Below, piece by piece: positions 18,094-26,102 of a DNA stretch of 64,000 nt. The translations under genes were made by a program, and so were the position numbers. Numbering within the stretch: the first letter of the stretch is position 1; the number at the start of each line of letters is the position of its first letter. The stretch is from NCBI GenBank assembly GCA_035945515.1, contig DASZAE010000032.1, positions 62,001 to 126,000 on the forward strand, given 5' to 3'. The notes beneath the pieces were generated by a model that did no database searches, was not told the origin of the DNA, and saw only the letters and a program-made list of their open reading frames with translations. The DNA is from RH2-MAG17b sp035945515. GTDB lineage: Bacteria; Acidobacteriota; Terriglobia; UBA7540.

Positions 18094-18504
18094 ATGTCAA
18101 AATATGCGATTACCTCGACGGAGGTGAAAGAAGAGAAGCACCTCGTCGAAGCCCTTCGTGAGATGGGCTATCACCCGGAAGTGCATCCCGAAGGCTCCCA
18201 ATTAACCTCTTACTTCTCCGAGCAGGAAAGGAAGATCGCTCATGTGATTATCCGGCGGCGGGAGTTGTCGGGAGCGTTTGGCGACATCGGTTTTGTGCGT
18301 CAGCCGGACGGCCGACTAAGCAAGATCGGCGACGAGATGGACCACGACTACGGGCAACGCTGGCTTGGCCGTGTCCAGCAGCTTTACAAGGAAAAGGAAA
18401 CCCTCGCCATGGCTCGCACAAAGGGATACATCCTCAAAAAGCGCGAGGTGGTGAAAACGGTCACCGGCGAACAGGTACGGCTGCAATTCGCGGTGCGGAG
18501 GTAA
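18094..18504 (+). CDS. DUF1257 (Ycf35-like) protein
   Basis: 136 aa. It begins STEVKEEKHLVEALREMGY and contains GAFGDIGFVRQPDGRL and a conserved DYGQRWLGRVQQLY region, as in plastid and cyanobacterial Ycf35/DUF1257 proteins. The function of the family is unknown. In cyanobacteria these genes associate with DUF2997, ferredoxin-like and Ycf46-type AAA+ genes. Here the same company appears: DUF2997 starts 4 bases later, then a radical-SAM activase and an AAA+ protein. Strong ribosome-binding site upstream. Confidence 0.85.
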   Translation: MSKYAITSTEVKEEKHLVEALREMGYHPEVHPEGSQLTSYFSEQERKIAHVIIRRRELSGAFGDIGFVRQPDGRLSKIGDEMDHDYGQRWLGRVQQLYKEKETLAMARTKGYILKKREVVKTVTGEQVRLQFAVRR

Positions 18505-18507
18505 GCG

Positions 18508-18699
18508 ATGCAGGAGAAAACCATCACCATTACGATCGATGAACAAGGGAGTTCGACGCTCGATCTGGAAGGCTTCGTCGGCAAGGAATGCGAGAAGCCG
18601 TTCGAGGACTTCCGGGGAGGCGACACCGTGAAGATGGTGCGAAAGAAGCCGGCGTATTTCACGAACCGGCAAGCCGAGCAGGAACAAACCCGGCATTAG
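18508..18699 (+). CDS. DUF2997 protein
   Basis: 63 aa. Pattern: ITITIDEQGSSTLDLEGFVGKECE, then PFEDFRGGD near residue 37, as in DUF2997 proteins, which regularly follow DUF1257. A small beta-rich fold with one Cys. Separated by 4 bases from DUF1257 and 11 bases from the radical-SAM gene, so it is in one transcript. Molecular role unknown. Confidence 0.8.
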   Translation: MQEKTITITIDEQGSSTLDLEGFVGKECEKPFEDFRGGDTVKMVRKKPAYFTNRQAEQEQTRH

Positions 18700-18709
18700 G
18701 GAGGCCGCA

Positions 18710-19315
18710 ATGCTACTTCATGCGATCATTCCGGCGAGCCGCGCCAATGGTCCCGGCCTACGGACGGTGGTGTTTTTCCAGGGTTGCCAACTGGGCTGCG
18801 TGGGATGTTTCAACCCCTTGACCCACATCTTCGCTGGAACAGACCTGGCGACTGAGACCGTGGCGGAGCAGGTGCTTCGCGCCAACGAGGAATATCCGCT
18901 TGAAGGCGTAACTCTCTCCGGCGGTGAGCCGATGCAGCAGGCCGATAGCTCGCTGGCACTGATCGAGAGTCTGCGGCTCGGAGCGCCAGGGCTCAGCTTC
19001 GGCATGTTCAGCGGTTACACCGAGTACGAACTCGATGAGGGGCGGTATTGGGTCTGGAATCAGCAGATAACTCTGCGGGAAAAACAACGCCTGTGGGGCA
19101 TAATCCGCGCCCACCTCGACTTTGCTGTGCTGGGTCGCTTCAATCCGGCGATACCGGGCAACTCACCCCTTCGCACGAGCCGCAATCAGGTTCTAAGGTT
19201 CTTCAGCAACCGGTACTCAGAGGCCGATTTTGGCGAGCAGGTTGTCGAGGTTCATATCGACAACAACGGTCGCACGGAAATGACCGGCTTCCCGGTTCTG
19301 GGGCTGCCTTGGTGA
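18710..19315 (+). CDS. Radical-SAM activase-like protein (NrdG/PflA type)
   Basis: 201 aa. The cluster-binding motif is C26-x3-C30-x2-C33 (GCQLGCVGC), followed by TLSGGEPMQQ at 68-77, the classic GGEP motif contacting SAM. Size and order match anaerobic RNR or glycyl-radical activases. No glycyl-radical enzyme is nearby, so its target is unknown; in this gene neighbourhood it may work on DUF1257/DUF2997 or the AAA+ protein. ATG follows GGGAGGCCGCA. The C-terminal third is divergent from NrdG. Confidence 0.85.
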   Translation: MLLHAIIPASRANGPGLRTVVFFQGCQLGCVGCFNPLTHIFAGTDLATETVAEQVLRANEEYPLEGVTLSGGEPMQQADSSLALIESLRLGAPGLSFGMFSGYTEYELDEGRYWVWNQQITLREKQRLWGIIRAHLDFAVLGRFNPAIPGNSPLRTSRNQVLRFFSNRYSEADFGEQVVEVHIDNNGRTEMTGFPVLGLPW

Positions 19316-19378
19316 AATCAACGCCATGTGGTCTTCAGTTTTTCCCTTCGTAATTTTCTTCTGAAAGGAGCGCCTCCG

Positions 19379-20914
19379 ATGATTCGCTCGATGGAGGAGT
19401 TTACGTCGGCGTTTCGTGCTGCGCGCAGCGTCTCAACGCCGCTGGTGGCGATTCGCACCGCCGATCCGGCCAGCACAACGCGCTTAATCACGGAAGCCGT
19501 TCAGCCATATCGGGCGCTTCCTGGCGTTGTGGCGTGGGACATGATGCGCGGCATTCGCGCCGTCACCAAGGATGCAGGCGATGCCTTAGCAAATGCGCTG
19601 GGCAATCGCGAGCGCGACGCCGTGGGACCCGCCGACGCCCTGCTCGTGGCGCGGGAACTGCCGGAGGACGCAGTATTGATTTATGCAAACGCACACCGGT
19701 TCTGGAATGAGCCAAGCGTCATGCAGGGAATTTGGAACCTGCGCGACGCCTTCAAGGTGAATGGCCGACTGCTGGTGCTCTTGGCTTCGCCGGGCGCAAC
19801 CCTGCCTGCGGAGCTGGCGCAAGATGTTCTGATGCTCGACGAACCTCTACCCTCGGAGGTTCACCTGGAGCGGATCGTGAAAGGGACTTTCTGCGACGCG
19901 GGGTTGGATGAGCCGGACGATCAGTTGCTTCACAGAGCGATTGATGCCTTGATGGGCTTAGCCGCATTTCCAGCCGAACAGACTCTTGCCATGGCGCTGG
20001 TTAAGGGCGCCCTCGACCCGGAAGACCTGTGGGAGCGGAAGCGGCAGATCATCGAACAGACGCCGGGCCTGTCGGTATGGCGCGGGGGAGAAACTTTCGA
20101 TGATCTCGGCGGGCTCGATAACGTCAAACGATTCTTGAAAGCGGTGCTCGCTGGGATCGAGCCACCGCGCGTTGTCGTCTTTATCGACGAGATCGAAAAG
20201 GCGTTCGCTGGGACCGGAACCGACCTCTCGGGCGTAAAGACCGAAATGGCCGGCACGATGCTCACCTGGATGCAAGATCATGAGGCTGACGGTCTTATTT
20301 TCATAGGCCCGCCCGGAGCTTGCAAGTCGGCCATCGGGAAGGCTACCGGGAACACTGCCGGGATCCCCACCATCGCGTTTGATCTGACGGCGATGGAGAG
20401 CTCTCTGGTTGGAGCCTCGGGCGACCGGCTGCGGACTGCGCTCAAGGTGGTGGAAGCCGTTTCGCAAGAACGGGCGCTGTTTATCGCCACCTGTAACTCC
20501 ATTACCAGTCTGCCGCCCGAGCTTCGTCGGCGCTTTACGCTGGGCACCTTCTTCTTCGACCTTCCAACAGCGGAAGAGCGCGAAGCGATCTGGGAAATCT
20601 ATTTCAAAAGGTATAGCGTGTCGGGTGAGGTGCCGAACGACCAGGGCTGGACCGGCGCGGAAATCAAAGAGTGCTGCCGGAAGACTTACCGGCTAAAGAC
20701 GACCCTGGTGGAGGCTTCTGAATACATCGTTCCTGTGTCGCGTTCGGCCGCTGAGCCAATCAAAGCTCTTCGCCAGATGGCGTCGGGAAAGTTCATCAGT
20801 GCGTCAAAGCCCGGCGTCTACCGCTACGAGGAAGAGACCTCTGGTCCCGCGCGGCGCATGATCCGGCTAAACGAGCCGGTCACGGTGTTGCAGCCGGCCC
20901 GCGGTGAAGCGTGA
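19379..20914 (+). CDS. Ycf46-like AAA+ ATPase with transposed Walker order
   Basis: 511 aa from the ATG at 19379 (AAAGGAGCG upstream). The N-terminal 230 residues resemble the degenerate ATPase-like region of Ycf46. The AAA+ core begins FDDLGGLDNVKRFL (240-253), but Walker B comes first (VVVFIDEIEK, 265-274) with its helix and TMLTWMQ. Walker A follows at 310-317 (GPPGACKS), then a helix ending VSQERALFIATCNS (sensor 1, N373), and the Arg-finger PELRRRF. In ordinary AAA+ proteins Walker A precedes Walker B. All catalytic parts are present. It probably acts with the DUF1257/DUF2997/radical-SAM genes just upstream. Confidence 0.85.
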   Translation: MIRSMEEFTSAFRAARSVSTPLVAIRTADPASTTRLITEAVQPYRALPGVVAWDMMRGIRAVTKDAGDALANALGNRERDAVGPADALLVARELPEDAVLIYANAHRFWNEPSVMQGIWNLRDAFKVNGRLLVLLASPGATLPAELAQDVLMLDEPLPSEVHLERIVKGTFCDAGLDEPDDQLLHRAIDALMGLAAFPAEQTLAMALVKGALDPEDLWERKRQIIEQTPGLSVWRGGETFDDLGGLDNVKRFLKAVLAGIEPPRVVVFIDEIEKAFAGTGTDLSGVKTEMAGTMLTWMQDHEADGLIFIGPPGACKSAIGKATGNTAGIPTIAFDLTAMESSLVGASGDRLRTALKVVEAVSQERALFIATCNSITSLPPELRRRFTLGTFFFDLPTAEEREAIWEIYFKRYSVSGEVPNDQGWTGAEIKECCRKTYRLKTTLVEASEYIVPVSRSAAEPIKALRQMASGKFISASKPGVYRYEEETSGPARRMIRLNEPVTVLQPARGEA

Positions 20915-21299
20915 CGCCAACGAGTCGGTCCGAGGCCCGAGTTGGCCATTATGCTGTTTAGCGTTACGCCATATAGCGTAACGGGGTTGTATTCCGAGGC
21001 AGCCCGGCGGAGCAGAATCTCGGAACGGCGTCCACAGAGAAAAGCGCTCGCTCAAGGCCTTGGAGTCACAGGCCGTCATCGACCGATATCAAGTCGAGTA
21101 TTTCTTTCTTAATCCGCTCTTCGCTGAATGGGTCCGCCAGCGAATGAGGTCAATACCCCACCTCGGAATGGCTATCGCAAATTAGCCATTCTGATGCCCG
21201 CTCGTGTTGACATTTAACACCCGAGCCCGCATCGCCAGCTCTGATACCAACCTTTGCTTTTCTGGCAGAACGCTTCTTCCAATTCCTGGAGGTTTACTT
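20915..21299. promoter_or_regulatory. Intergenic region with two inverted repeats
   Basis: No gene. Two clean dyads lie here: 8-bp arms CGTTACGC/GCGTAACG with a 6-base loop (20962-20969 and 20976-20983), and 9-bp arms GAATGGCTA/TAGCCATTC with an 8-base loop (21166-21174 and 21183-21191). Neither is followed by a T run, so operators are more likely than terminators. GGAGG at 21288-21292 serves the next gene. The region probably holds a promoter controlled by an element-encoded or host regulator. Confidence 0.6.
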
Positions 21300-22217
21300 A
21301 TGGCCACAGCGCCCCTGATCTGTGATCTTCAATCCCCGGGCGACGACTTAGCCCGCAAGACTGTCTTCGTCAAACTTCGCCTGGGCGTATTGGGTAATAG
21401 CCGGAAAGTGAGCTCGGCCCAGGTTGAAGTGGATGCCGATAAAGATTCTATCCGCGTCTCCAAATCGTTGATCAACTCCGGCGAACTTGAGGCCATCCGG
21501 CGGCTGGACGGGGAGATTCGGCGTTACTTGTACGGCGTGTGCTTGCCGTTCGAGCCGGGCATTCACCTGCTGCCTATTCCATTGATCGAAACGGTCGACA
21601 CGAAACTCCGTGAGTTTCAATCAAAGCGCCTAGAGTTGGTTGACGTTTTTCTGGAAACTTATCCGCGGCTTTGCGTGGAGGCCGCCAGCCGGTTGCGCAC
21701 GCTTTACAATCCGCTCGATTACCCCCCGGTTGAGGAAGTCCGCTCTGCCTTTTCCTGCTCGTGGCAATACGTTAGTTATGGTGTCCCAGATCAGCTTCGC
21801 GCCGTCTCCGAACGGATGTTTCAGGAAGAGCGTGATAAGGCTGCCGACCGCATGGCTGAGGCTTATACGGAAGTACGGCGGGTGTTGCGTGAGGCGATGG
21901 TCGAACTGGTAGCCCACCTCCGAGACCGGCTCTCGGACCAACCAGATGGAACACCGCAGCGGCTGCGCGAATCAACGGTCCAAAGGTTAAGAGAATTTCT
22001 GGATACGTTCGATTTCCGCAACGTGACTAACGATCAGCAATTGAAGGAGCAGGTGGAGCGGGCGCGGGTATTGCTCGCCGGCAAAACAACCGATGCCATC
22101 CGCAACACGGCGGAACTTCGGGTGCGAGTGCGCGAAGGGATGACAGAGATCGCCGGACGGCTGGAAAACATGGTGGCGGATCGCGTAGGGCGAAAATTCC
22201 GGCTTGACGAAGCGTGA
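21300..22217 (+). CDS. Conserved helical protein, DUF3150-like appearance
   Basis: 305 aa from the ATG at 21300 (GGAGG 7 bases upstream); the longer in-frame start at 21204 crosses the repeat region. It has a beta-rich first 100 residues and a long helical region (about 165-300, rich in Arg/Glu, e.g. RVLREAMVELVAHLRDRL). It resembles phage and plasmid proteins grouped as DUF3150, though I am not sure. It follows the AAA+ genes, and such proteins often accompany MoxR/AAA ATPases. Function unknown. Confidence 0.6.
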   Translation: MATAPLICDLQSPGDDLARKTVFVKLRLGVLGNSRKVSSAQVEVDADKDSIRVSKSLINSGELEAIRRLDGEIRRYLYGVCLPFEPGIHLLPIPLIETVDTKLREFQSKRLELVDVFLETYPRLCVEAASRLRTLYNPLDYPPVEEVRSAFSCSWQYVSYGVPDQLRAVSERMFQEERDKAADRMAEAYTEVRRVLREAMVELVAHLRDRLSDQPDGTPQRLRESTVQRLREFLDTFDFRNVTNDQQLKEQVERARVLLAGKTTDAIRNTAELRVRVREGMTEIAGRLENMVADRVGRKFRLDEA

Positions 22218-22611
22218 GGCACCGCCGGGAACGGCCAACCCCAGGAGAAGGTAAAGCCGCAGCCCAAGAAAGCATGAGCCAACACCCAGTAAGGTCGTCT
22301 TGATCTCTATTCTTTTACGGCGACCGCATTACGGTGAACGGGGGCGGCGTGTTGCCGTGCGCGGAATACAAGTTTGGCGCGGCTGCGGAAGTTGGCGGCA
22401 GCGCCACCGAACGGCACACGGTCTTACCGGATCGTGTGCCGCGCGTGAAGGATTCGGGAACCATGCGACAGGCCGCCGGACGGGTTGGTGACACAGTGAT
22501 TCCTGAAGTTCAATTAAGCCCTAAAGGGCGCGCCATTGTGTCGAAGTATCCTCCTGCGGCAGCCTCGCGCCGGAACCTGGAGACATCCGAGCCGTAGCAG
22601 ACCTGCTGAAA
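22218..22611. other. Stretch with no convincing gene
   Basis: 394 bases. The best frame, 22334-22597 (87 aa), has mixed composition and no ribosome-binding site. It may be a relic or a non-coding spacer. No repeat or dyad stands out. Confidence 0.3.
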
Positions 22612-22911
22612 ATGAAGTCGGAGGATTCACACCTCGAGAAAGCCTACTTCGAGGCGGTCGAGTTCGGAGAGTATTGGGCGGAAGTCTACGAAAACCTCCG
22701 TCGTGATGGCATCGCTGCTCTTGAGAATTACTACGAAGACTCTGACTTCGGAGAGGTAGACAACAGACTTGAGGCGCTCGACGCCGTCCTTTGGGCCTTG
22801 CGCTGCGACATTGTACGGTCGAAACGAGATCAACGAGCCATGGGGCTGAAGTATGGGATGCGGGTGACATCAGGCAAAACCGCGACTTTCGGTCAGATGC
22901 GCCTCTTTTGA
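22612..22911 (+). CDS. Small acidic helical protein, uncertain
   Basis: 99 aa: acidic, helical first two-thirds (HLEKAYFEAVEFGEYWAEVYENL, then ENYYEDSDFGEVDNRL), with a basic end. No clear ribosome-binding site before the ATG. Composition favours a real protein over the competing minus-strand frame. It sits in the SSB-proximal run of small genes. Not recognised. Confidence 0.4.
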   Translation: MKSEDSHLEKAYFEAVEFGEYWAEVYENLRRDGIAALENYYEDSDFGEVDNRLEALDAVLWALRCDIVRSKRDQRAMGLKYGMRVTSGKTATFGQMRLF

Positions 22912-22943
22912 CACGTGAGAGTCCAGGTCAAGGAGAGGAAGCC

Positions 22944-23195
22944 ATGACACGACTTATTGATCGCCGAACCCGACTCGTTTTCGAGACGCCCTTGCTGATT
23001 GGCAGGCGGCCCTTGATCGTCACCATCGAGCCCTGGGGTTTGCGGCTCCATGAAAAGGGACGCCGCCAGAGCGACCTGCCTATTAGCTGGGCGCAGGTGT
23101 GGAATCGGGCGGCGGTGATCGCGGCGGATGAAAGCCGAGCGGAACGTGCGAGGAAATTCAAGAAAGAGAAGCTATTCACCCAACGAGAAATGTGA
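22944..23195 (+). CDS. Small basic hypothetical protein
   Basis: 83 aa, ATG with AGGAGAGGAAGCC upstream. One compact beta-rich domain (RLVFETPLLIGRRPLIVTIEPWGLRL) then a charged helix ending RKFKKEKLFTQREM. Such short proteins of element backbones often bind nucleic acid, but nothing diagnostic is visible. Its stop overlaps the GTG of the next frame. Confidence 0.55.
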   Translation: MTRLIDRRTRLVFETPLLIGRRPLIVTIEPWGLRLHEKGRRQSDLPISWAQVWNRAAVIAADESRAERARKFKKEKLFTQREM

Positions 23196-23530
23196 CAGTC
23201 TGCCATATCCCGTCGACGAAGCGGACAAGCACGAAGGGCGGGCAGGTCATTGCGGAAAAGAAAGCCACGGACGAGCTGTCGACACCGAGGCATCTGACAC
23301 GGGAGCGTACCGAGCGCGTGGCCGCGTGCCACAACGCTCGCTTCGCCGCCAAACATCCACTTCTCACTTCGGGAAAACTTGACCCGCCGGTCCAGAGCCG
23401 AGCAATTTCTGGTGTACTTCGAGAGGCGGGGACGGGCCCGCGCGAAATTTCGCTCTGTCAGGAACCGCTGGCAGCGCGATACCGCCGACTGTCGGGCAGA
23501 AGGTGGGAGCAAAAGGGCCAGCGAGAGTAG
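23192..23530 (+). CDS. Possible small gene overlapping the previous stop
   Basis: 112 aa from GTG 23192, overlapping the preceding TGA by four bases (GTGA), which favours coupled translation. The basic, Ser/Thr-rich sequence lacks hydrophobic segments. The second half is less protein-like and may reflect frame loss. Listed with low confidence. Confidence 0.35.
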   Translation: MTVCHIPSTKRTSTKGGQVIAEKKATDELSTPRHLTRERTERVAACHNARFAAKHPLLTSGKLDPPVQSRAISGVLREAGTGPREISLCQEPLAARYRRLSGRRWEQKGQRE

Positions 23531-23674
23531 ATCGTCAGCGCGCCGTGCTGCCGTCCAGCTCAGGTTACAGCGGGGAACTTCTGGCGGAGCGAACTGGCGC
23601 GGTTGCTAGGGCGATCGGCTGGCGCTTGCCGCGAAGCACAGTCAACGTTCAAGAAAAATGAGAAGGAGGCCATT

Positions 23675-24136
23675 ATGAGCGGATCAGTCAACAGAGTCAT
23701 TCTTATCGGACGACTGGGCAAAGACCCAGAAGTCCGCTACACGGCCGAAGGCACGGCTGTGGCTAACTTCAGCCTTGCCACCGACGAAAGCTTTACTGAT
23801 CGGGCTGGCGACAAGCAAACGCGGACGGAGTGGCATCGGATCGTGGCTTGGAAGCGGCTGGCGGAGGTTTGTGGTGAATACCTTGCCAAGGGGAAGCTCG
23901 TGTACATCGAAGGAACCATTCGCACCCGGAAGTGGAACGACCAGAATGGGACGGAACGGAAATCCTTTGATATTGTTGCCAGTCAGATGCGGATGCTCTC
24001 ATCGAACGGCAACGGCGCGAAAGCCAAAGTTGAAAGCGCCAAGCCTGCGTCCGAGACCAAGACTTCTCAGCAGGCAGCTCAAGTCTCAGAGGCGGATAAC
24101 CCCTTCGAAGCTGACAATTCCGACGTTCCCTTCTAG
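23675..24136 (+). CDS. ssb: Single-stranded DNA-binding protein
   Basis: 153 aa from the ATG at 23675 (GAAGGAGG upstream). The OB fold covers residues 1-110: VNRVILIGRLGKDPEVRY, NFSLATDE, TEWHRIVAWKRLAE, LVYIEGTIRTRKW. A disordered Ala/Lys/Gln linker leads to an acidic tip ending NSDVPF, the motif that recruits repair and replication proteins. It coats single-stranded DNA as a tetramer. Encoded with a clamp, primase and polymerase, it is likely the element's own SSB. Confidence 0.95.
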   Translation: MSGSVNRVILIGRLGKDPEVRYTAEGTAVANFSLATDESFTDRAGDKQTRTEWHRIVAWKRLAEVCGEYLAKGKLVYIEGTIRTRKWNDQNGTERKSFDIVASQMRMLSSNGNGAKAKVESAKPASETKTSQQAAQVSEADNPFEADNSDVPF

Positions 24137-24639
24137 CGTTGGTTCTTACCGCACATGATGGATGGGAATCGAAATCAGGTGTTGGTGATGAGCACCAGTC
24201 ACCGAAGGCGGAGCGTCCGAGTTGCTCTGCGAGCGCCTTTAATCTGGTTCTGGTCGATCTCCCCGCGAAACAGCTCCCCGAGATCAAAAAACTCTCTCTT
24301 TCTGTTTGCGGGTCCGGCGCTTTGGTCGATGAGTTCCGCCAGGACACGGTTATCGCTGAGGCTGTGACACTCCGGCATGGCACCCGCCCGCTTAAACACC
24401 TCTCGGGATTGCACCACACTTCGTCGAACGTGTCCGGCGGCCATGCGCTGCGGTGTGCACGGTGTATGCCTACGACTCGCTCTACTCCGCAACAAGCCCG
24501 CAGGATATCGAAGATGACCCTGATATGCCAGCCGTTATCTCAGAGATAGCGCCCGCCCCTGGATTAGGAACGGTCATGACTGCAACCGGCCGGAGGCACG
24601 AGGCCGGGAGGGCACATTCAAATGAAAGGAAAACTCACC
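24137..24639. other. Stretch with no convincing gene
   Basis: 503 bases between ssb and the DUF6878 gene. Open frames exist on both strands (24139-24549 plus, 24199-24495 minus) but neither has a ribosome-binding site or recognisable domain. It probably includes the promoter of the DUF6878-DUF6915 pair. Confidence 0.35.
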
Positions 24640-25032
24640 ATGCGCAAAGATGAAGATCTGGAACGCGCAATCGCTGATTTCGAGGAGCGGCGACGGCAAG
24701 AGAAGAAGGCCGCCAAAGCCGCCTTGCTAGCGATTGTGGAACAACTCCGTATCCTTCGCATCAGCCAGGTATGCGCGATCTTCAACGGCTACGGAGATGA
24801 AGGAATGATTGATAGCGTCGAGTTTCTCGACGCCCAGGGGGAGCTTGTGACCAGCGTGCGGCCGGAGCGGTTCCGTAATTTGCAAGAGAGCTTCTACCGC
24901 CTGCTTCCTGCCGGTTACGAGCAGAACGAAGGCAGTTCGGGAACGGTGTCGCTCGACGTGGAGCACGGCTACGTCGTGGTCGATGTCAACTGGAATGTCA
25001 CCACTACCGAAAATGAGCGCTACGAGGTGTAA
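24640..25032 (+). CDS. DUF6878-type protein
   Basis: 130 aa from the ATG at 24640; AAAGGA lies about 10 bases upstream. A charged N-terminal helix (residues 5-40) precedes the family signature: FNGYGDEGMIDSVEFLD, then the segment GYEQNEGSSGTVSLDVEHGY and a beta strand end. The family is widespread on plasmids and integrative elements and has no known function. It is immediately followed (2 bases) by its usual neighbour DUF6915. Confidence 0.75.
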   Translation: MRKDEDLERAIADFEERRRQEKKAAKAALLAIVEQLRILRISQVCAIFNGYGDEGMIDSVEFLDAQGELVTSVRPERFRNLQESFYRLLPAGYEQNEGSSGTVSLDVEHGYVVVDVNWNVTTTENERYEV

Positions 25033-25034
25033 CT

Positions 25035-25388
25035 ATGGCCCATCCGATCCGGCATGCCGAATCGTCGGCTCGCAAGTTTGGGGGCAAGTTTGAAGACTAT
25101 CTGGTGATTCATAGGTGGTTCGACGAGTCGAAAGCCTTCCTTGCGGACTTCCGGCATCGTGCATTGAGGCATCATACCCAGGGGATCTTCATGGCGGAGC
25201 GCTTGTTTGGAACAAGCTTCGTCAATAGCGATGGGAGAGTTGTTGCCGTCCGCTATCTCGGAGAACAGCATGTGCGGGAAGACTTGGGCCGCATTCCCAC
25301 GCTTCAGGATTGGCTGGCGAACCTGAAGCCGGCGCCGTGGATGTACGGCCAAAAGCTTGAGAAAAGGGACGAAAACGCATTTACCTGA
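25035..25388 (+). CDS. DUF6915-type protein
   Basis: 117 aa. The signature HAESSARKFGGKFEDYL at the start, HRALRHHTQGIF in the middle and GEQHVREDLGRIPTLQDWL near the end match a plasmid-borne family of unknown function. Many His residues (HH, H at the helix ends) may bind metal. Transcribed with DUF6878; no other clue to its role. Confidence 0.75.
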   Translation: MAHPIRHAESSARKFGGKFEDYLVIHRWFDESKAFLADFRHRALRHHTQGIFMAERLFGTSFVNSDGRVVAVRYLGEQHVREDLGRIPTLQDWLANLKPAPWMYGQKLEKRDENAFT

Positions 25389-25437
25389 CTGAAAACCCTC
25401 GACGGCCATGTTAATCTGAACCCAGCAGGAGTTGACC

Positions 25438-25989
25438 ATGGCGACGAAAACCTTGCTGACGGTTAAAGAGTATACGGCCCTTGAGGAACCCGAGGGCGTG
25501 CGCTACGAATTGAGCAACGGAGAACTGATTGTGACCCCTTCATCGAGCCACTTTCATAATCGGATCCGCGATGATCTGAACAGCCGTCTGTGGGCTTTCG
25601 TGAAAGAGCACAAGCTGGGCGAGGTGACCAGCGAGACAGACCTGAAGTTGGCCGAGGATGTCGTTCGCCGGCCCGACGTAGCTTTTATTCGCGGCGGGCG
25701 TCTTGAAGGGATTGACCTCGATCAATCGCCGTTGCCGGTCGCTCCAGATTTGGCCATCGAAATTGTGTCCAAGAACGACCGGGCTGATGATCTACTTGTG
25801 AAGGTGGCGCAGTATCTCCACGCGGGCGCTCAGGTCGTGTGGTTGATGTACCCTAACACCCGGCTGGCCTATCGCTACCTTCCGGGTAATTTGCAACCGG
25901 AAGTTCGCACCGCCGAGGCCGGAGATAAGTTTGAGGAACCTGGATTATTGCCCGGATTTGCCCTTCGACTCGCTGAAATCTTCGGCTAA
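25438..25989 (+). CDS. Uma2-family PD-(D/E)XK nuclease
   Basis: 183 aa from the ATG at 25438 (AGGAG upstream). Typical Uma2/DUF820 features: YTALEEPEGVRYELSNGELIV at the start, RRPDVAFIR in the middle, the catalytic stretch PDLAIEIVSKNDR (about 102-114) and QYLHAGAQVVWLMYPN. These are restriction-endonuclease-like proteins of uncertain substrate, multi-copy in cyanobacteria and many soil bacteria. The active-site Asp and Glu are kept. It may be a cargo gene. Confidence 0.9.
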   Translation: MATKTLLTVKEYTALEEPEGVRYELSNGELIVTPSSSHFHNRIRDDLNSRLWAFVKEHKLGEVTSETDLKLAEDVVRRPDVAFIRGGRLEGIDLDQSPLPVAPDLAIEIVSKNDRADDLLVKVAQYLHAGAQVVWLMYPNTRLAYRYLPGNLQPEVRTAEAGDKFEEPGLLPGFALRLAEIFG

Positions 25990-26102
25990 CGCCCGTTCCC
26001 ACCCCGCCGATACCCCCACGAATGACTTGGCAACGGTTGGACTCACAGCATCGCTGAACCTTTGTTGGCTTGCCAGACGGTGAGTCGAGGCATGGCTTTC
26101 CT

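Noticed and set aside
17801..18127. 108-aa frame between dnaN and DUF1257
   Set aside because: It overlaps the DUF1257 start and lacks a site or a protein-like pattern.
24139..24549. Plus-strand 136-aa frame after ssb
   Set aside because: No ribosome-binding site, no recognisable domain, and competing frames of equal length on the other strand.
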